The notes under the pieces were generated by a model that saw nothing but the letters and a program-made list of their open reading frames with translations, was not told where the DNA came from and searched no databases. The position numbers and the translations under genes were made by a program. 64,000 bases of DNA, from contig DVLE01000012.1 in the NCBI GenBank assembly GCA_018715645.1, positions 1-64,000 of the forward strand, given 5' to 3'. The DNA comes from Candidatus Merdisoma merdipullorum (GTDB taxonomy: Bacteria; Bacillota; Clostridia; Lachnospirales; Lachnospiraceae). The number at the start of each line of letters is the position of its first letter. Positions within the stretch are counted from its first letter, which is position 1. This document shows, piece after piece, positions 27,114-35,111 of this stretch.

Positions 27114-27453
27114 ACGTTATACAAGAAAAACCTGTGAAGAAGAATAGTAGCTGGCGTACGTCAGGCCACAGAGAGTCCCGGAGGGTGGAAACGGGATGTG
27201 AGACAGTCAGTGAATGGGCTTCGGAGGGCGGCTTTGAACGAATCCCTTCCGCAAAATATATGGGTTCTGATTTTAGATTCCGGAATTTGTGGAAAAGGTT
27301 TTCAAGTAGGGGCTGACGGGACCCCACCCGTTATCCATCGGGGCACGTATGATGGTACGTGTAGCGAGCGGACATTTCGCAGGAAATGTCAATTTGGGTG
27401 GTATCGCAGAGGTTTACGCTTTTGTCCCATACAGGGGACAGGAGCGTTTTTTA
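27114..27453 (+). promoter_or_regulatory. T-box leader, specifier TGG (tRNA-Trp)
   Basis: The 27023-27588 gap is mostly a T-box riboswitch, which reads uncharged tRNA. Landmarks in order: GAAGAATAGTAG near 27136; AGAGAGTCC and GGGTGGAAACGGG of the stem I loops near 27171-27195; GTGAATGGGC, where GAA is followed by the specifier TGG at 27215-27217; the stem II/IIA-B region with GACGGG and CCCGTTATCC (27310-27335); a CACGTA/TACGTG stem III; the T-box bulge TTGGGTGGTATCGC (27393-27406); then an intrinsic terminator. The Trp specifier fits the downstream trpXYZ-like transporter: when tRNA-Trp is uncharged, the antiterminator forms and the operon is expressed. Confidence 0.9.
27417..27453 (+). terminator. 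T-box-controlled intrinsic terminator
   Basis: A stem of about 12 pairs (CGCTTTTGTCCC with GGGACAGGAGCG, two wobble pairs, loop ATACAG) followed by TTTTTT. Its 5' side is only 11 bases after the T-box bulge, as expected for the competing antiterminator/terminator switch. Confidence 0.85.
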
Positions 27454-27462
27454 TTTCCACAG

Positions 27463-27543
27463 ACATCCCCGCAGGCTGGCGGGGTGTGAAAATCAGAAAC
27501 GCTTCCGCAAATCTCCTATCCGCCGCCGTCCTGGCAAGACGGC
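27463..27543 (+). other. Two extra GC-rich hairpins between the terminator and trpX
   Basis: Hairpin 1: ACATCCCCGC (27463-27472) with GCGGGGTGT (27479-27487). Hairpin 2: GCCGTC (27525-27530) with GACGGC (27538-27543), seven-base loop. Neither is followed by a T run, so they are not classical terminators; they may stabilise or process the transcript. The ribosome site GGAGA before trpX stays unpaired. Confidence 0.5.
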
Positions 27544-27588
27544 GCGCCACATCTGCCGCCTAAATCTAAAAGAATGGAGAATGACGTT

Positions 27589-28680
27589 ATGAAAAAGGAA
27601 ACCTTGAAGAAACTGTTGGCACTGGGATGCACTGCTGCACTGACACTTTCCATGATTGGCTGCTCCGGCGGAGGAAACGCTGGCGACAGCAGCGCAGGCG
27701 AGACCACGGAGGAAAGCGCCGATACCTCCGACAATACTTCCGCCAATACAGAAGACAGCACAGCGTCTGACGGAAGCGCGGCAGAATACAATATCGCTAT
27801 CGTAAAGCAGATGGATCACGCTTCTCTTGACGAGATTGCAAACGCTGTATCTGCAGAGCTTGACGCTATTGCAGAAGAAAATAATATCACTATCAATTAT
27901 GAAATCTATTCTGGTCAGAATGATCAGACTACTCTGATGCAGATCGGCAATCAGGCGGTCGCCGACGGTGTGGACGCTATTATTCCTATCGCTACCCTGG
28001 CCGCCCAGGTCATGACCGTCTGCGCGGAGGATACGCAGACTCCTGTGATTTACGCTGCTATTTCTGATCCGGAGGCTGCTGAAATGACTGGTATCGACTA
28101 TGTGACCGGAACCAGCGACGCTCTGAACACAACTATGATTCTGGATATGATGCTGGCAGTCGATCCGAATGTCCAGAACGTAGGACTTTTATACTCCCTG
28201 TCTGAGACCAACTCCGCGACGCCCATTGCCGACGCAAAAGCGTACCTGGAGGAAAAGGGAATCTCTTACACAGAGCAGACTGCGAACACCAATGACGAAG
28301 TAATCTCTGCAGCTTCTATCCTGATCGCTGACGGCGTGGATGCTATTTTTACCCCCACCGACAATGTGATTATGGCCGCTGAGCTGGCTATCTACGAGGA
28401 CCTGGCTGCCGCCGGTATTCCTCATTACACCGGAGCTGATTCCTTTGTACGCAACGGCGCCTTCGCCACCTGCGGCGTAAATTACACCACTCTTGGCGCT
28501 GAGACGGCCGACCTTGCCTATACCGCTATTACAGAGGGAATGGATGGCCTGGAAGACTACTACCTGTCCGAGGGCGGCATTATAACGGTAAACACTGAGA
28601 CTGCTGAAACGCTTGGCATCGACTATTCTGTATTTTCCGATATGGGCGAGATAGTCGAGGTCCAGACGACAGAAGAATAA
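27589..28680 (+). CDS. trpX: ABC transporter substrate-binding lipoprotein, tryptophan type (TrpX)
   Basis: 363-aa lipoprotein: signal peptide with lipobox SMIGC (Cys25), an acidic Ser/Thr-rich spacer to about residue 70, then the ABC_sub_bind fold (YNIAIVKQMDHASLDEI, QIGNQAVADGVDAIIPIAT, GLLYSLSETNSATPI, DAIFTPTDNVIM). This family includes TrpX, the tryptophan-binding protein of T-box-controlled transporters. ATG 27589 is chosen (GGAGA nine bases upstream); an earlier in-frame start at 27574 would put residues before a normal signal peptide. It is the first of three genes behind the Trp T-box, which supports tryptophan or a precursor as ligand. Confidence 0.86.
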   Translation: MKKETLKKLLALGCTAALTLSMIGCSGGGNAGDSSAGETTEESADTSDNTSANTEDSTASDGSAAEYNIAIVKQMDHASLDEIANAVSAELDAIAEENNITINYEIYSGQNDQTTLMQIGNQAVADGVDAIIPIATLAAQVMTVCAEDTQTPVIYAAISDPEAAEMTGIDYVTGTSDALNTTMILDMMLAVDPNVQNVGLLYSLSETNSATPIADAKAYLEEKGISYTEQTANTNDEVISAASILIADGVDAIFTPTDNVIMAAELAIYEDLAAAGIPHYTGADSFVRNGAFATCGVNYTTLGAETADLAYTAITEGMDGLEDYYLSEGGIITVNTETAETLGIDYSVFSDMGEIVEVQTTEE

Positions 28681-28712
28681 GATTCAAATCTGATTTTCGG
28701 AGGTAATGTTCC

Positions 28713-29621
28713 GTGTTGTACATTCTGCAAACTGCTTTGGAGCTGGGCTTTCTGTACGCGCTCATCCCCATGGCCCTGTATCTGAGCTTTCGTATCCTGA
28801 ACATCGCCGATATGACCACGGACGGCTGCTTCGTGCTCGGAACTGCCGTGTCCGTTACGCTGACGGCAGCCGGTCATCCGTTCGTCGCCATCCCTGCAGC
28901 TATGCTTGCAGGGATGTGCGCCGGTTTTGTGACGGCGTTCCTGCAGACGCGCCTTGGAGTTCCTTCCATCCTGGCTGGTATCGTGACCAACATGGGGCTC
29001 TATACCATCAATCTGATGGTAATGGGCTGGAGCGCCAATGTAAGTCTCCTTCGAAACGACACTATTTTTTCCCTGTTTGGGGATACCGGAATCGGCGGTC
29101 AGTGGAATGAAGCCTTACTGGCCGGCTTTATTACGATTTTGGCAGGCATCCTGCTTGTCCTCTTTCTGGGAACCCGGCTGGGCCTGTCTATCCGGGCTAC
29201 CGGGGACAACATCGACATGGTGCGCGCCTCCTCTATCAATCCTACCTTTACCATTACCGTAGGGCTTTGTATCTCCAACGCCCTGACAGCTCTTTCAGGC
29301 GCTATGGTAGGACAATACCAGAATACAGCCGACATCAACGGCGGCACAGGAATCGTCGTCATCGGTCTTGCCTGCCTGATCATCGGCGAGACAGTGCTTG
29401 GACGCCGTTCCATGGTCAAAGGCGCCATCGCCGCTGTCGTTGGTTCTATTATCTACCGCTTTATCTACGCAATCGTTTTGTATACGAAAATTATGCCTGT
29501 ACAGGGACTGCGTCTTGCTACCGCTATTATCGTCGCTCTGGCCATTGCATTTCCTGCAATCAAAAGCTGGGCGGCCTTCCAGAAGCGGAAAATGGCCGCC
29601 CGCCAGAAAGGAGGACGCTGA
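28713..29621 (+). CDS. trpY: ABC transporter permease, tryptophan type (TrpY)
   Basis: 302-aa integral membrane protein of the BPD_transp_2 (branched-chain amino-acid permease-like) family with about eight helices. The segments LSFRILNIADMTTDGCFVLG and GLSIRATGDNIDMVRASSIN, the cytoplasmic loop that contacts the ATPase, are typical for permeases paired with ABC_sub_bind proteins. Translation starts at GTG 28713 with CGGAGGTA eight bases upstream. It lies 32 bp after trpX and two bases before the ATPase gene. The C-terminus is basic. Confidence 0.85.
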   Translation: MLYILQTALELGFLYALIPMALYLSFRILNIADMTTDGCFVLGTAVSVTLTAAGHPFVAIPAAMLAGMCAGFVTAFLQTRLGVPSILAGIVTNMGLYTINLMVMGWSANVSLLRNDTIFSLFGDTGIGGQWNEALLAGFITILAGILLVLFLGTRLGLSIRATGDNIDMVRASSINPTFTITVGLCISNALTALSGAMVGQYQNTADINGGTGIVVIGLACLIIGETVLGRRSMVKGAIAAVVGSIIYRFIYAIVLYTKIMPVQGLRLATAIIVALAIAFPAIKSWAAFQKRKMAARQKGGR

Positions 29622-29623
29622 AA

Positions 29624-30421
29624 ATGCTGGACATACAGTCGATTTCCAAAACTTTCAATCCCGGCACGGTCAATGCGAAAAAAGCGCTTTCCGGCCTTTC
29701 CCTTCACCTGGAGCCAGGTGATTTCGTCACTATCATCGGTTCTAACGGCGCAGGAAAGTCCACGCTGTTCAACGCCATCGCAGGTGTCTTCTACGTGGAT
29801 GAGGGTTCCCTTTCTCTGGACGGAAGAGACATCACCTTTCTCCCGGAATTTCAGCGGAGCCGCGTCATTGGAAGACTGTTCCAGGATCCCTTGAAGGGAA
29901 CCGCTCCCGGAATGACCATCGAAGAGAATCTTGCGCTGGCCTATCTTCGCTCTACAAAAGGCAGCGCTCCCTTCGCACGCATTTCCAAAAAGGACAAAGC
30001 CTTCTTCCGCGAAAAGCTGTCACTGCTGAATATGGGACTTGAAGACCGCATGAAGCAGCCCGTAGGACTTTTATCCGGCGGACAGAGGCAGGCGCTGACC
30101 CTTCTTATGGCTACTCTGGTTCCTCCCAAGCTTCTGCTTCTGGATGAGCATACGGCGGCTCTTGATCCGGCTGCTGCCGAAAAGATACTGGAACTCACGA
30201 AGGAAGTGGTCTCCAAAGAGCATATCACCTGTCTGATGATCACGCACAATATGAGGCAGGCTCTGGAGCTTGGCAACCGGACGCTTATGATGGCTGATGG
30301 AAACATCATCCTGGATGTGGGCGGCGAGGAACGGGCTTCCACTACCGTGGAAGGCTTGCTGCAGCGTTTCCGGGAAGGCGCCGGTCATGAGCTGGACAAT
30401 GACAGAATACTTTTATCTTAA
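29624..30421 (+). CDS. trpZ: ABC transporter ATP-binding protein, tryptophan type (TrpZ)
   Basis: 265-aa ATPase with Walker A GSNGAGKS, a Q-loop region (RVIGRLFQDP), signature LLSGGQRQALTL, Walker B LLLLDEHTAALD (His in place of the usual Pro-Thr) and the switch His in MITHNMRQAL. It energises the transporter. Start ATG 29624 follows AAAGGAGG and is two bases after the permease stop. It is the last gene of the operon; a terminator hairpin follows. Confidence 0.88.
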   Translation: MLDIQSISKTFNPGTVNAKKALSGLSLHLEPGDFVTIIGSNGAGKSTLFNAIAGVFYVDEGSLSLDGRDITFLPEFQRSRVIGRLFQDPLKGTAPGMTIEENLALAYLRSTKGSAPFARISKKDKAFFREKLSLLNMGLEDRMKQPVGLLSGGQRQALTLLMATLVPPKLLLLDEHTAALDPAAAEKILELTKEVVSKEHITCLMITHNMRQALELGNRTLMMADGNIILDVGGEERASTTVEGLLQRFREGAGHELDNDRILLS

Positions 30422-30443
30422 GCAGCTTTACTTTTTAGGGTTG

Positions 30444-30485
30444 AAAGGAGTACAGGCGGCATCTCACTGCCGCCTGTACTCCTTT
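30444..30485. terminator. Terminator hairpin shared by convergent genes
   Basis: Perfect inverted repeat (AAAGGAGTACAGGCGGC and its complement, 30444-30460 and 30469-30485) with a short ATCTCACT loop. It ends the plus-strand trpXYZ operon and overlaps the last codons of the minus-strand GT2 gene that ends at 30464. It lacks a long T run on the plus side (TTTCCC), so efficiency is uncertain. Confidence 0.7.
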
Positions 30486-31558
30486 CCCAGATAATAATGA
30501 ATTTTAAAAAATATCAGTACCAGCCAATAGCATGTTGTATAACGCCCTTTTTTCATAAGCCATAGGTACAGGCGAATCGAGGAGGACAGCTTATCCATGG
30601 TATGACGCTCAAGGGCTTCCCTGACTTTTGGATCCTCGCAGATAGCCCGGATGTTCCGCGTTACAGTTCTGCGTCCGGCCTTATAATTCCGGTAAATCTC
30701 ATTTTTTACAGTCAGCACGGTCATGCTCAAAAAATCGTTGCGGATCTGAGGCTCAAAATCATAGACGCCTTTATCCCTGCTAATCGCAAGAAGGCGTTCT
30801 GCCAGAAGACGAACCTTATCCATATAGCGCTCGTCATATTTTCCAGTAATGGACTGATTGTTGATCCAATAATGATAGGGATAAAAATTCTGCACGACAC
30901 AGAGCTTTCTGGTATCCAGAAATACAGGAAAGGTGATCTGCATATCCTCTCCAAGCGCTACCCGGTCGTCGCAGTACTTCACATTGGCCCGCAAAATCTC
31001 CGTTCGGAACAGCTTCGTCACCCGCGCAGACTGCAGAGTACGTCCAAAAAAGTATCCGTCGTTGATGAGCGTCGGAAACAGATTTTCCACATCGCGCCTG
31101 TTATAAACCTCTCTCCGGAAATTTGAACTTTCCTCGCGCTTTGGAATCTTTGGATCCTCAAAATCAAATATCAGGCCGCAGACCGTCATATCCGCCTGCT
31201 CCCTCTCTGCCAGCTCCAGCATCCGCTCATACATATCCGGCTCAATCCAGTCGTCGCTGTCCACGAAGCCCGTATATTTTCCTGAAGCAAGCGCAAGTCC
31301 GGCCTTCCAGGCTGAAGTCAGGCCTCCGTTTTCCTTATGACAGACCGTGATTCGTTCCTGCCGGGACGCGTAGGCATCGCAGATAGCGCCTGAGCCGTCG
31401 GTAGATCCGTCATCCACCAGGATGATTTCCAAATCTTTGACTGTCTGGGACAGTATGCTGTCCACGCAGCGTTCCAGGTATTTCTCCACATTATAGACTG
31501 GAACGACCACACTGATTATTGTCTCTTCTCTCTCTTTTTTCTGATTACTGTTTTCCAT
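30464..31558 (-). CDS. GT2 glycosyltransferase (a)
   Basis: 364-aa family 2 transferase: ISVVVPVYNVEKYLERCVDS, IILVDDGSTDGSG, GFVDSDDWIEPDMYE (metal-binding SDD), with an all-helical C-terminal part of about 150 residues. This WcaA/LgtD-like type commonly adds single sugars to lipid-linked repeat units at the membrane. ATG 31558 is preferred over an in-frame GTG at 31564. It overlaps the stop of the preceding gene by 14 bases, suggesting coupling. Its last codons form one arm of the shared terminator hairpin. It is the final gene of the second glycan block. Confidence 0.88.
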   Translation of the reverse strand: MENSNQKKEREETIISVVVPVYNVEKYLERCVDSILSQTVKDLEIILVDDGSTDGSGAICDAYASRQERITVCHKENGGLTSAWKAGLALASGKYTGFVDSDDWIEPDMYERMLELAEREQADMTVCGLIFDFEDPKIPKREESSNFRREVYNRRDVENLFPTLINDGYFFGRTLQSARVTKLFRTEILRANVKYCDDRVALGEDMQITFPVFLDTRKLCVVQNFYPYHYWINNQSITGKYDERYMDKVRLLAERLLAISRDKGVYDFEPQIRNDFLSMTVLTVKNEIYRNYKAGRRTVTRNIRAICEDPKVREALERHTMDKLSSSIRLYLWLMKKGRYTTCYWLVLIFFKIHYYLGKEYRRQ

Positions 31559-32519
31559 TCTCACTCTTTACCCGATTCAGCAGCTTCCGGTAGATGGCGG
31601 GACAGGCCAGGAACATACGGTAGCCTATCTCTGTGCGCAGCGGAAATCTCCCGTAGGAGCGTACCCGCTTCAGTCCCTGCCGGATATACGCGCGTATCTC
31701 CTCCTGCTGTTTTTCACTTCCTGGAAGAAAATCCCGGAGGCCAAAGTATATATCGATGCTGCCGTCCGCAAACGCCTGAAGTCCAGGTACCATAAGCTCC
31801 CGGTAGCCTTTTCTCTCAAAAAAGTCCATGCGCTCCGCAACCGCCCTCACCCAGTCCATGCGCTTTGGATTAAATCCCCTTGTGATGCTGGAGGGCGTAA
31901 CAAAGTATCCGTACAGCGAAGAATCCACATAGGTTGCGCGCTCTGTCCTGTCATAGATTCTATAGGTCGTCGCTTCGTCCTCATGGATTCTCCCCTGAGG
32001 GTAACGTATCTCCTGAAAGAGTTCTCTGCGGTACAGCTTGTTCCAGGCCACCACAAAATAAGCCCCGTCAGGCGTATACAGATTCGCCAGCATTTCCCGG
32101 CCTGTATACACCCGTACTCCGCCGCTCCCGCGCTCCGGTATCGGCTCACCTTTCACATACTCCCAGCGGCATACTCCCAGATCGCTGCCCGTATCCACGC
32201 AGACCTCATACAATCGTTCCAAAAAACGCGGCGCCAGATAATCGTCAGAATCCACAAAAGCCAGCCACTTTCCATGGGAAGCGTCTATACCCGCATTGCG
32301 CGCTCCGGAAAGCCCTGTGTTTTTCTGATGCAGTACACGAACACGGGAATCCAAAGCAGCATAAGCGTCACAGATAGCCGGACAGCCGTCCGGTGAACCG
32401 TCGTCCACCAGAATGACTTCCATATTCTCATAGGTCTGTGCCAGAACAGAATCCACGCATCGGCTCAGGTATTCCTCTACCCGGTAAACCGGGATAATCA
32501 CCGAGATCAGCTCCCTCAT
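31545..32519 (-). CDS. GT2 glycosyltransferase (b)
   Basis: 324-aa family 2 transferase with LISVIIPVYRVEEYLSRCVD, VILVDDGSPDGCPA, ARNAGIDASHGKWLAFVDSDDYL and the conserved NKLYRRELF. It is closely related in pattern to the genes on both sides, which look like a local GT2 family expansion. It is coupled to the preceding gene by a four-base overlap and to the following one by a 14-base overlap. Sugar specificity cannot be inferred. Confidence 0.88.
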   Translation of the reverse strand: MRELISVIIPVYRVEEYLSRCVDSVLAQTYENMEVILVDDGSPDGCPAICDAYAALDSRVRVLHQKNTGLSGARNAGIDASHGKWLAFVDSDDYLAPRFLERLYEVCVDTGSDLGVCRWEYVKGEPIPERGSGGVRVYTGREMLANLYTPDGAYFVVAWNKLYRRELFQEIRYPQGRIHEDEATTYRIYDRTERATYVDSSLYGYFVTPSSITRGFNPKRMDWVRAVAERMDFFERKGYRELMVPGLQAFADGSIDIYFGLRDFLPGSEKQQEEIRAYIRQGLKRVRSYGRFPLRTEIGYRMFLACPAIYRKLLNRVKSENGKQ

Positions 32520-33520
32520 TTTTCCTGTTCCTCCGAAGTCCCGGAGCCACGCCGTCCTCGCACCAAAGCAGCCCGAAGATCGCAGAGATCATAAGTCAAC
32601 CGTTTCCAGCCTCTCCTCATACAGAAATGAATGACCTTATAATCCAGAGCCTTTAAAGCTGCGTCTGCCCCCGCTTCCGTCAGCTCCCGATCCTGACAAT
32701 AATCTGAGATTACAGCCAGCTTTTCCTTTTTTGTTTTTCCGGAGTCAAAAGGAAGAGCTTCCACATCATCGAGAGCCTCCTGTACCAGGCGGGCGTTGAT
32801 TACTCCGCTCTCATCCTCATGCCCCGACAGCTCCCGATAAAAATCACGCGTTTCTTTCCAGATTCGTTTCGCCAGCTCCAGCTTATCCTCTCTTTTTTGA
32901 GAAGAAAGGCTCATCCCTGTCTCATCCTGTATATAGTGGCACAAAGCCTCTTTTACAACAGAGATTCCATCCGTCCTCCGAAGGTAGTCCAGATTAAAGA
33001 GCAAATCCTCTCCCAGACTTAAAGATTCGTCAAAGCGTCCTGCCAGTTCTCTTTTATACAGTTTATTCCAGGGCATATTGAGAAAGCCCTGGCCATACAG
33101 CGCGAGAAAATTTTCCTCGCCGCTTTGTCCGGGTACATCCGGAATGCGTACAACATCCCTTCCCTGATAATGGTGATGAAAGCCGCAGATAGCGATGTCA
33201 TCCTCTCCAATGCCCGACAGCATTGCCTCTGCCATCTCAGGTTCCGCGTAGTCGTCGCTGTCCATAAACATCAGATACCTTCCCTTTGCCGCTTCTATCC
33301 CTGCATTTCTCGCTGAGGATACTCCTCCGTTTGCCTTATGGATCACACGTATCCGGGCATCCTCTCTGGAAAATCCATTGCAGAGCATTCCGGAGCCATC
33401 CGAAGATCCGTCATCCACCAAAATGATCTCCAGATCCGCAAGCGTCTGGGCCTGGAGGCTCTTCACACAGCGCGCAAGGGTGTCCCTGCTGTTGTAAACC
33501 GGTACAATTACGCTAATCAT
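32516..33520 (-). CDS. GT2 glycosyltransferase (c)
   Basis: 334-aa family 2 transferase: MISVIVPVYNSRDTLARCV, EIILVDDGSSDGSGML, ARNAGIEAAKGRYLMFMDSDDYA, then PWNKLYKRELAG. The C-terminal half is helical and rich in charged residues. It is the first of the three consecutive GT2 genes after the flippase gene (15-bp gap) and overlaps the next by four bases. Probably one step in building a lipid-linked oligosaccharide. Confidence 0.88.
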   Translation of the reverse strand: MISVIVPVYNSRDTLARCVKSLQAQTLADLEIILVDDGSSDGSGMLCNGFSREDARIRVIHKANGGVSSARNAGIEAAKGRYLMFMDSDDYAEPEMAEAMLSGIGEDDIAICGFHHHYQGRDVVRIPDVPGQSGEENFLALYGQGFLNMPWNKLYKRELAGRFDESLSLGEDLLFNLDYLRRTDGISVVKEALCHYIQDETGMSLSSQKREDKLELAKRIWKETRDFYRELSGHEDESGVINARLVQEALDDVEALPFDSGKTKKEKLAVISDYCQDRELTEAGADAALKALDYKVIHFCMRRGWKRLTYDLCDLRAALVRGRRGSGTSEEQEK

Positions 33521-33535
33521 GGCATCCTACTCCTT

Positions 33536-35071
33536 TCACATTCCCGAATGACGGAAAAGCTTTTTCTTTACCATGCCGATGACCATATCCCGCTCCGTCC
33601 TGCGCAGCACAATAAAAAAATTCACCAGCAGTGAAAGCGGGCCTGCGGTTATCCCTACTAATATCAGCTTCATCCAACTGTTGATGTCGATGAAAAGTTC
33701 AAAGGGCAGCGCCACCAGACACACTGCTCCGATAGATGCAAGCCCCAGAAAAATGTCACCATAGAAAGTGTACCATTTCACTTTCAGGCAGCGGGCTGCA
33801 TACAGCGGCGTAAAAAGCAGATTTCTGAGCAGGCCGTACACCATGCTCGCTCCTACGATGGCATACATCCCCAGGGAGGTAGTGTTTAAAAGGATATAAA
33901 CCGTCAATACTGTCAGCGCTCCGCTGAGCAGAATCACTACAGAATTCAGCTTCACCCGTTTTGTGATCAAAAATACATGGTAGAGTACCTGAATGCTGGC
34001 GCTGACAAACATATTGCCTGTACTGAGCATCGCCAAAATATACAAAGCATCCGGATTCTGGGTTCCTCCGATCCAGAGTTCAAAGAAAGAGCGGCCGAAT
34101 ACAGTCAAAAAGGCGATGGGAACGCTGATCAAAAAAATCATAATCCGGTCTGCGCTCCCTATGATTTCAAGAAGCTGTTTCTTATCTTCCTTCGCATAAG
34201 CGATAGTCATCTGCGGATTAAATACGCCTGCTATAGTACCCATCAGATTGTTGATTACAGTCGGGACCTGATTGGAGATAGATACCGTCGTCATCGCTGC
34301 CGCACTGATCGCGATATTGGCAATCGAAGTATTCAGGCCATCCAGCAAAAGCTGCCCCAGTCTCGTTACGGAATTCCAGGCTCCTAAAGAAACCAGCTCC
34401 TTCACCTTGCTCCAGCGGAAATTGGAAAGCTTCAGTTTCATATCCGGCAGCAGCTTCTTTGTAAAGGTAAGGTTCGCAACTGCCTGAACGACCGTCGAAG
34501 CCACCGAAGCGCAGCCCACGTAAAACAGATAAGGCCGAAAGCAAAGGTAACACACGGCCAGAACAAGGACACGCACAGTCTCTCCCAGAACTGTGGCCAC
34601 CGAACTTAAGTCCAGACGATCCCTGCTGTAGGAGGCCACACTGAACACCGAAGTGATGATGCTGATCGTAAAATTCAGGAAAATGAAAAAGAACAGCATC
34701 TGAATATCCGGCAGGCTGGCCGTCTCAGGTATCTGGAATATTTTCCCCACATACAGAACCACGAACAGAGCCGGAAGCATAAAGACAATGGCCATAAGTA
34801 TATTCGCAAAAAAGACTGACGAAAAATACTGGGCTGCTTCCTCCTTCTCATCCCTGTGAATCCGAATCGTAATAAAACGGCTGGCCATTGTATTCAGCGC
34901 CGACACTACGATCTGGGCCGCAGACACGAAACGGTTCGCTATATCTGTAAATCCGTAGGAATCCGGGATTCTTTCGTCAATAAAGCGTACCAGCACAAAG
35001 CTCAGCAGCATACTCACTCCGAAAGACATAAGCTGAGCCGTCAGGTTAATTGCAACTCGTTTTTTATTCAT
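33536..35071 (-). CDS. Polysaccharide flippase (Wzx/MOP superfamily)
   Basis: 511-aa membrane protein with about 14 helices and the N-terminal pattern of MOP-family exporters (RVAINLTAQLMSFGVSMLLSFVLVRF). It would flip lipid-linked repeat units made by the neighbouring GT2 enzymes to the outer face. No Wzy polymerase is obvious; the adjacent large DUF2142-like protein has a polytopic C-terminal part and is one possible partner. This is the only flippase candidate for either glycan block in the window. Confidence 0.87.
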   Translation of the reverse strand: MNKKRVAINLTAQLMSFGVSMLLSFVLVRFIDERIPDSYGFTDIANRFVSAAQIVVSALNTMASRFITIRIHRDEKEEAAQYFSSVFFANILMAIVFMLPALFVVLYVGKIFQIPETASLPDIQMLFFFIFLNFTISIITSVFSVASYSRDRLDLSSVATVLGETVRVLVLAVCYLCFRPYLFYVGCASVASTVVQAVANLTFTKKLLPDMKLKLSNFRWSKVKELVSLGAWNSVTRLGQLLLDGLNTSIANIAISAAAMTTVSISNQVPTVINNLMGTIAGVFNPQMTIAYAKEDKKQLLEIIGSADRIMIFLISVPIAFLTVFGRSFFELWIGGTQNPDALYILAMLSTGNMFVSASIQVLYHVFLITKRVKLNSVVILLSGALTVLTVYILLNTTSLGMYAIVGASMVYGLLRNLLFTPLYAARCLKVKWYTFYGDIFLGLASIGAVCLVALPFELFIDINSWMKLILVGITAGPLSLLVNFFIVLRRTERDMVIGMVKKKLFRHSGM

Positions 35072-35111
35072 ATTACTCTCCTGATACGTACATCAGTATT
35101 CATTCCCGCTT

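Noticed and set aside
27198..27592. Open frames across the T-box leader
   Set aside because: The region is explained by a structured RNA with promoter, specifier and terminator; the frames have no ribosome sites and no similarity.
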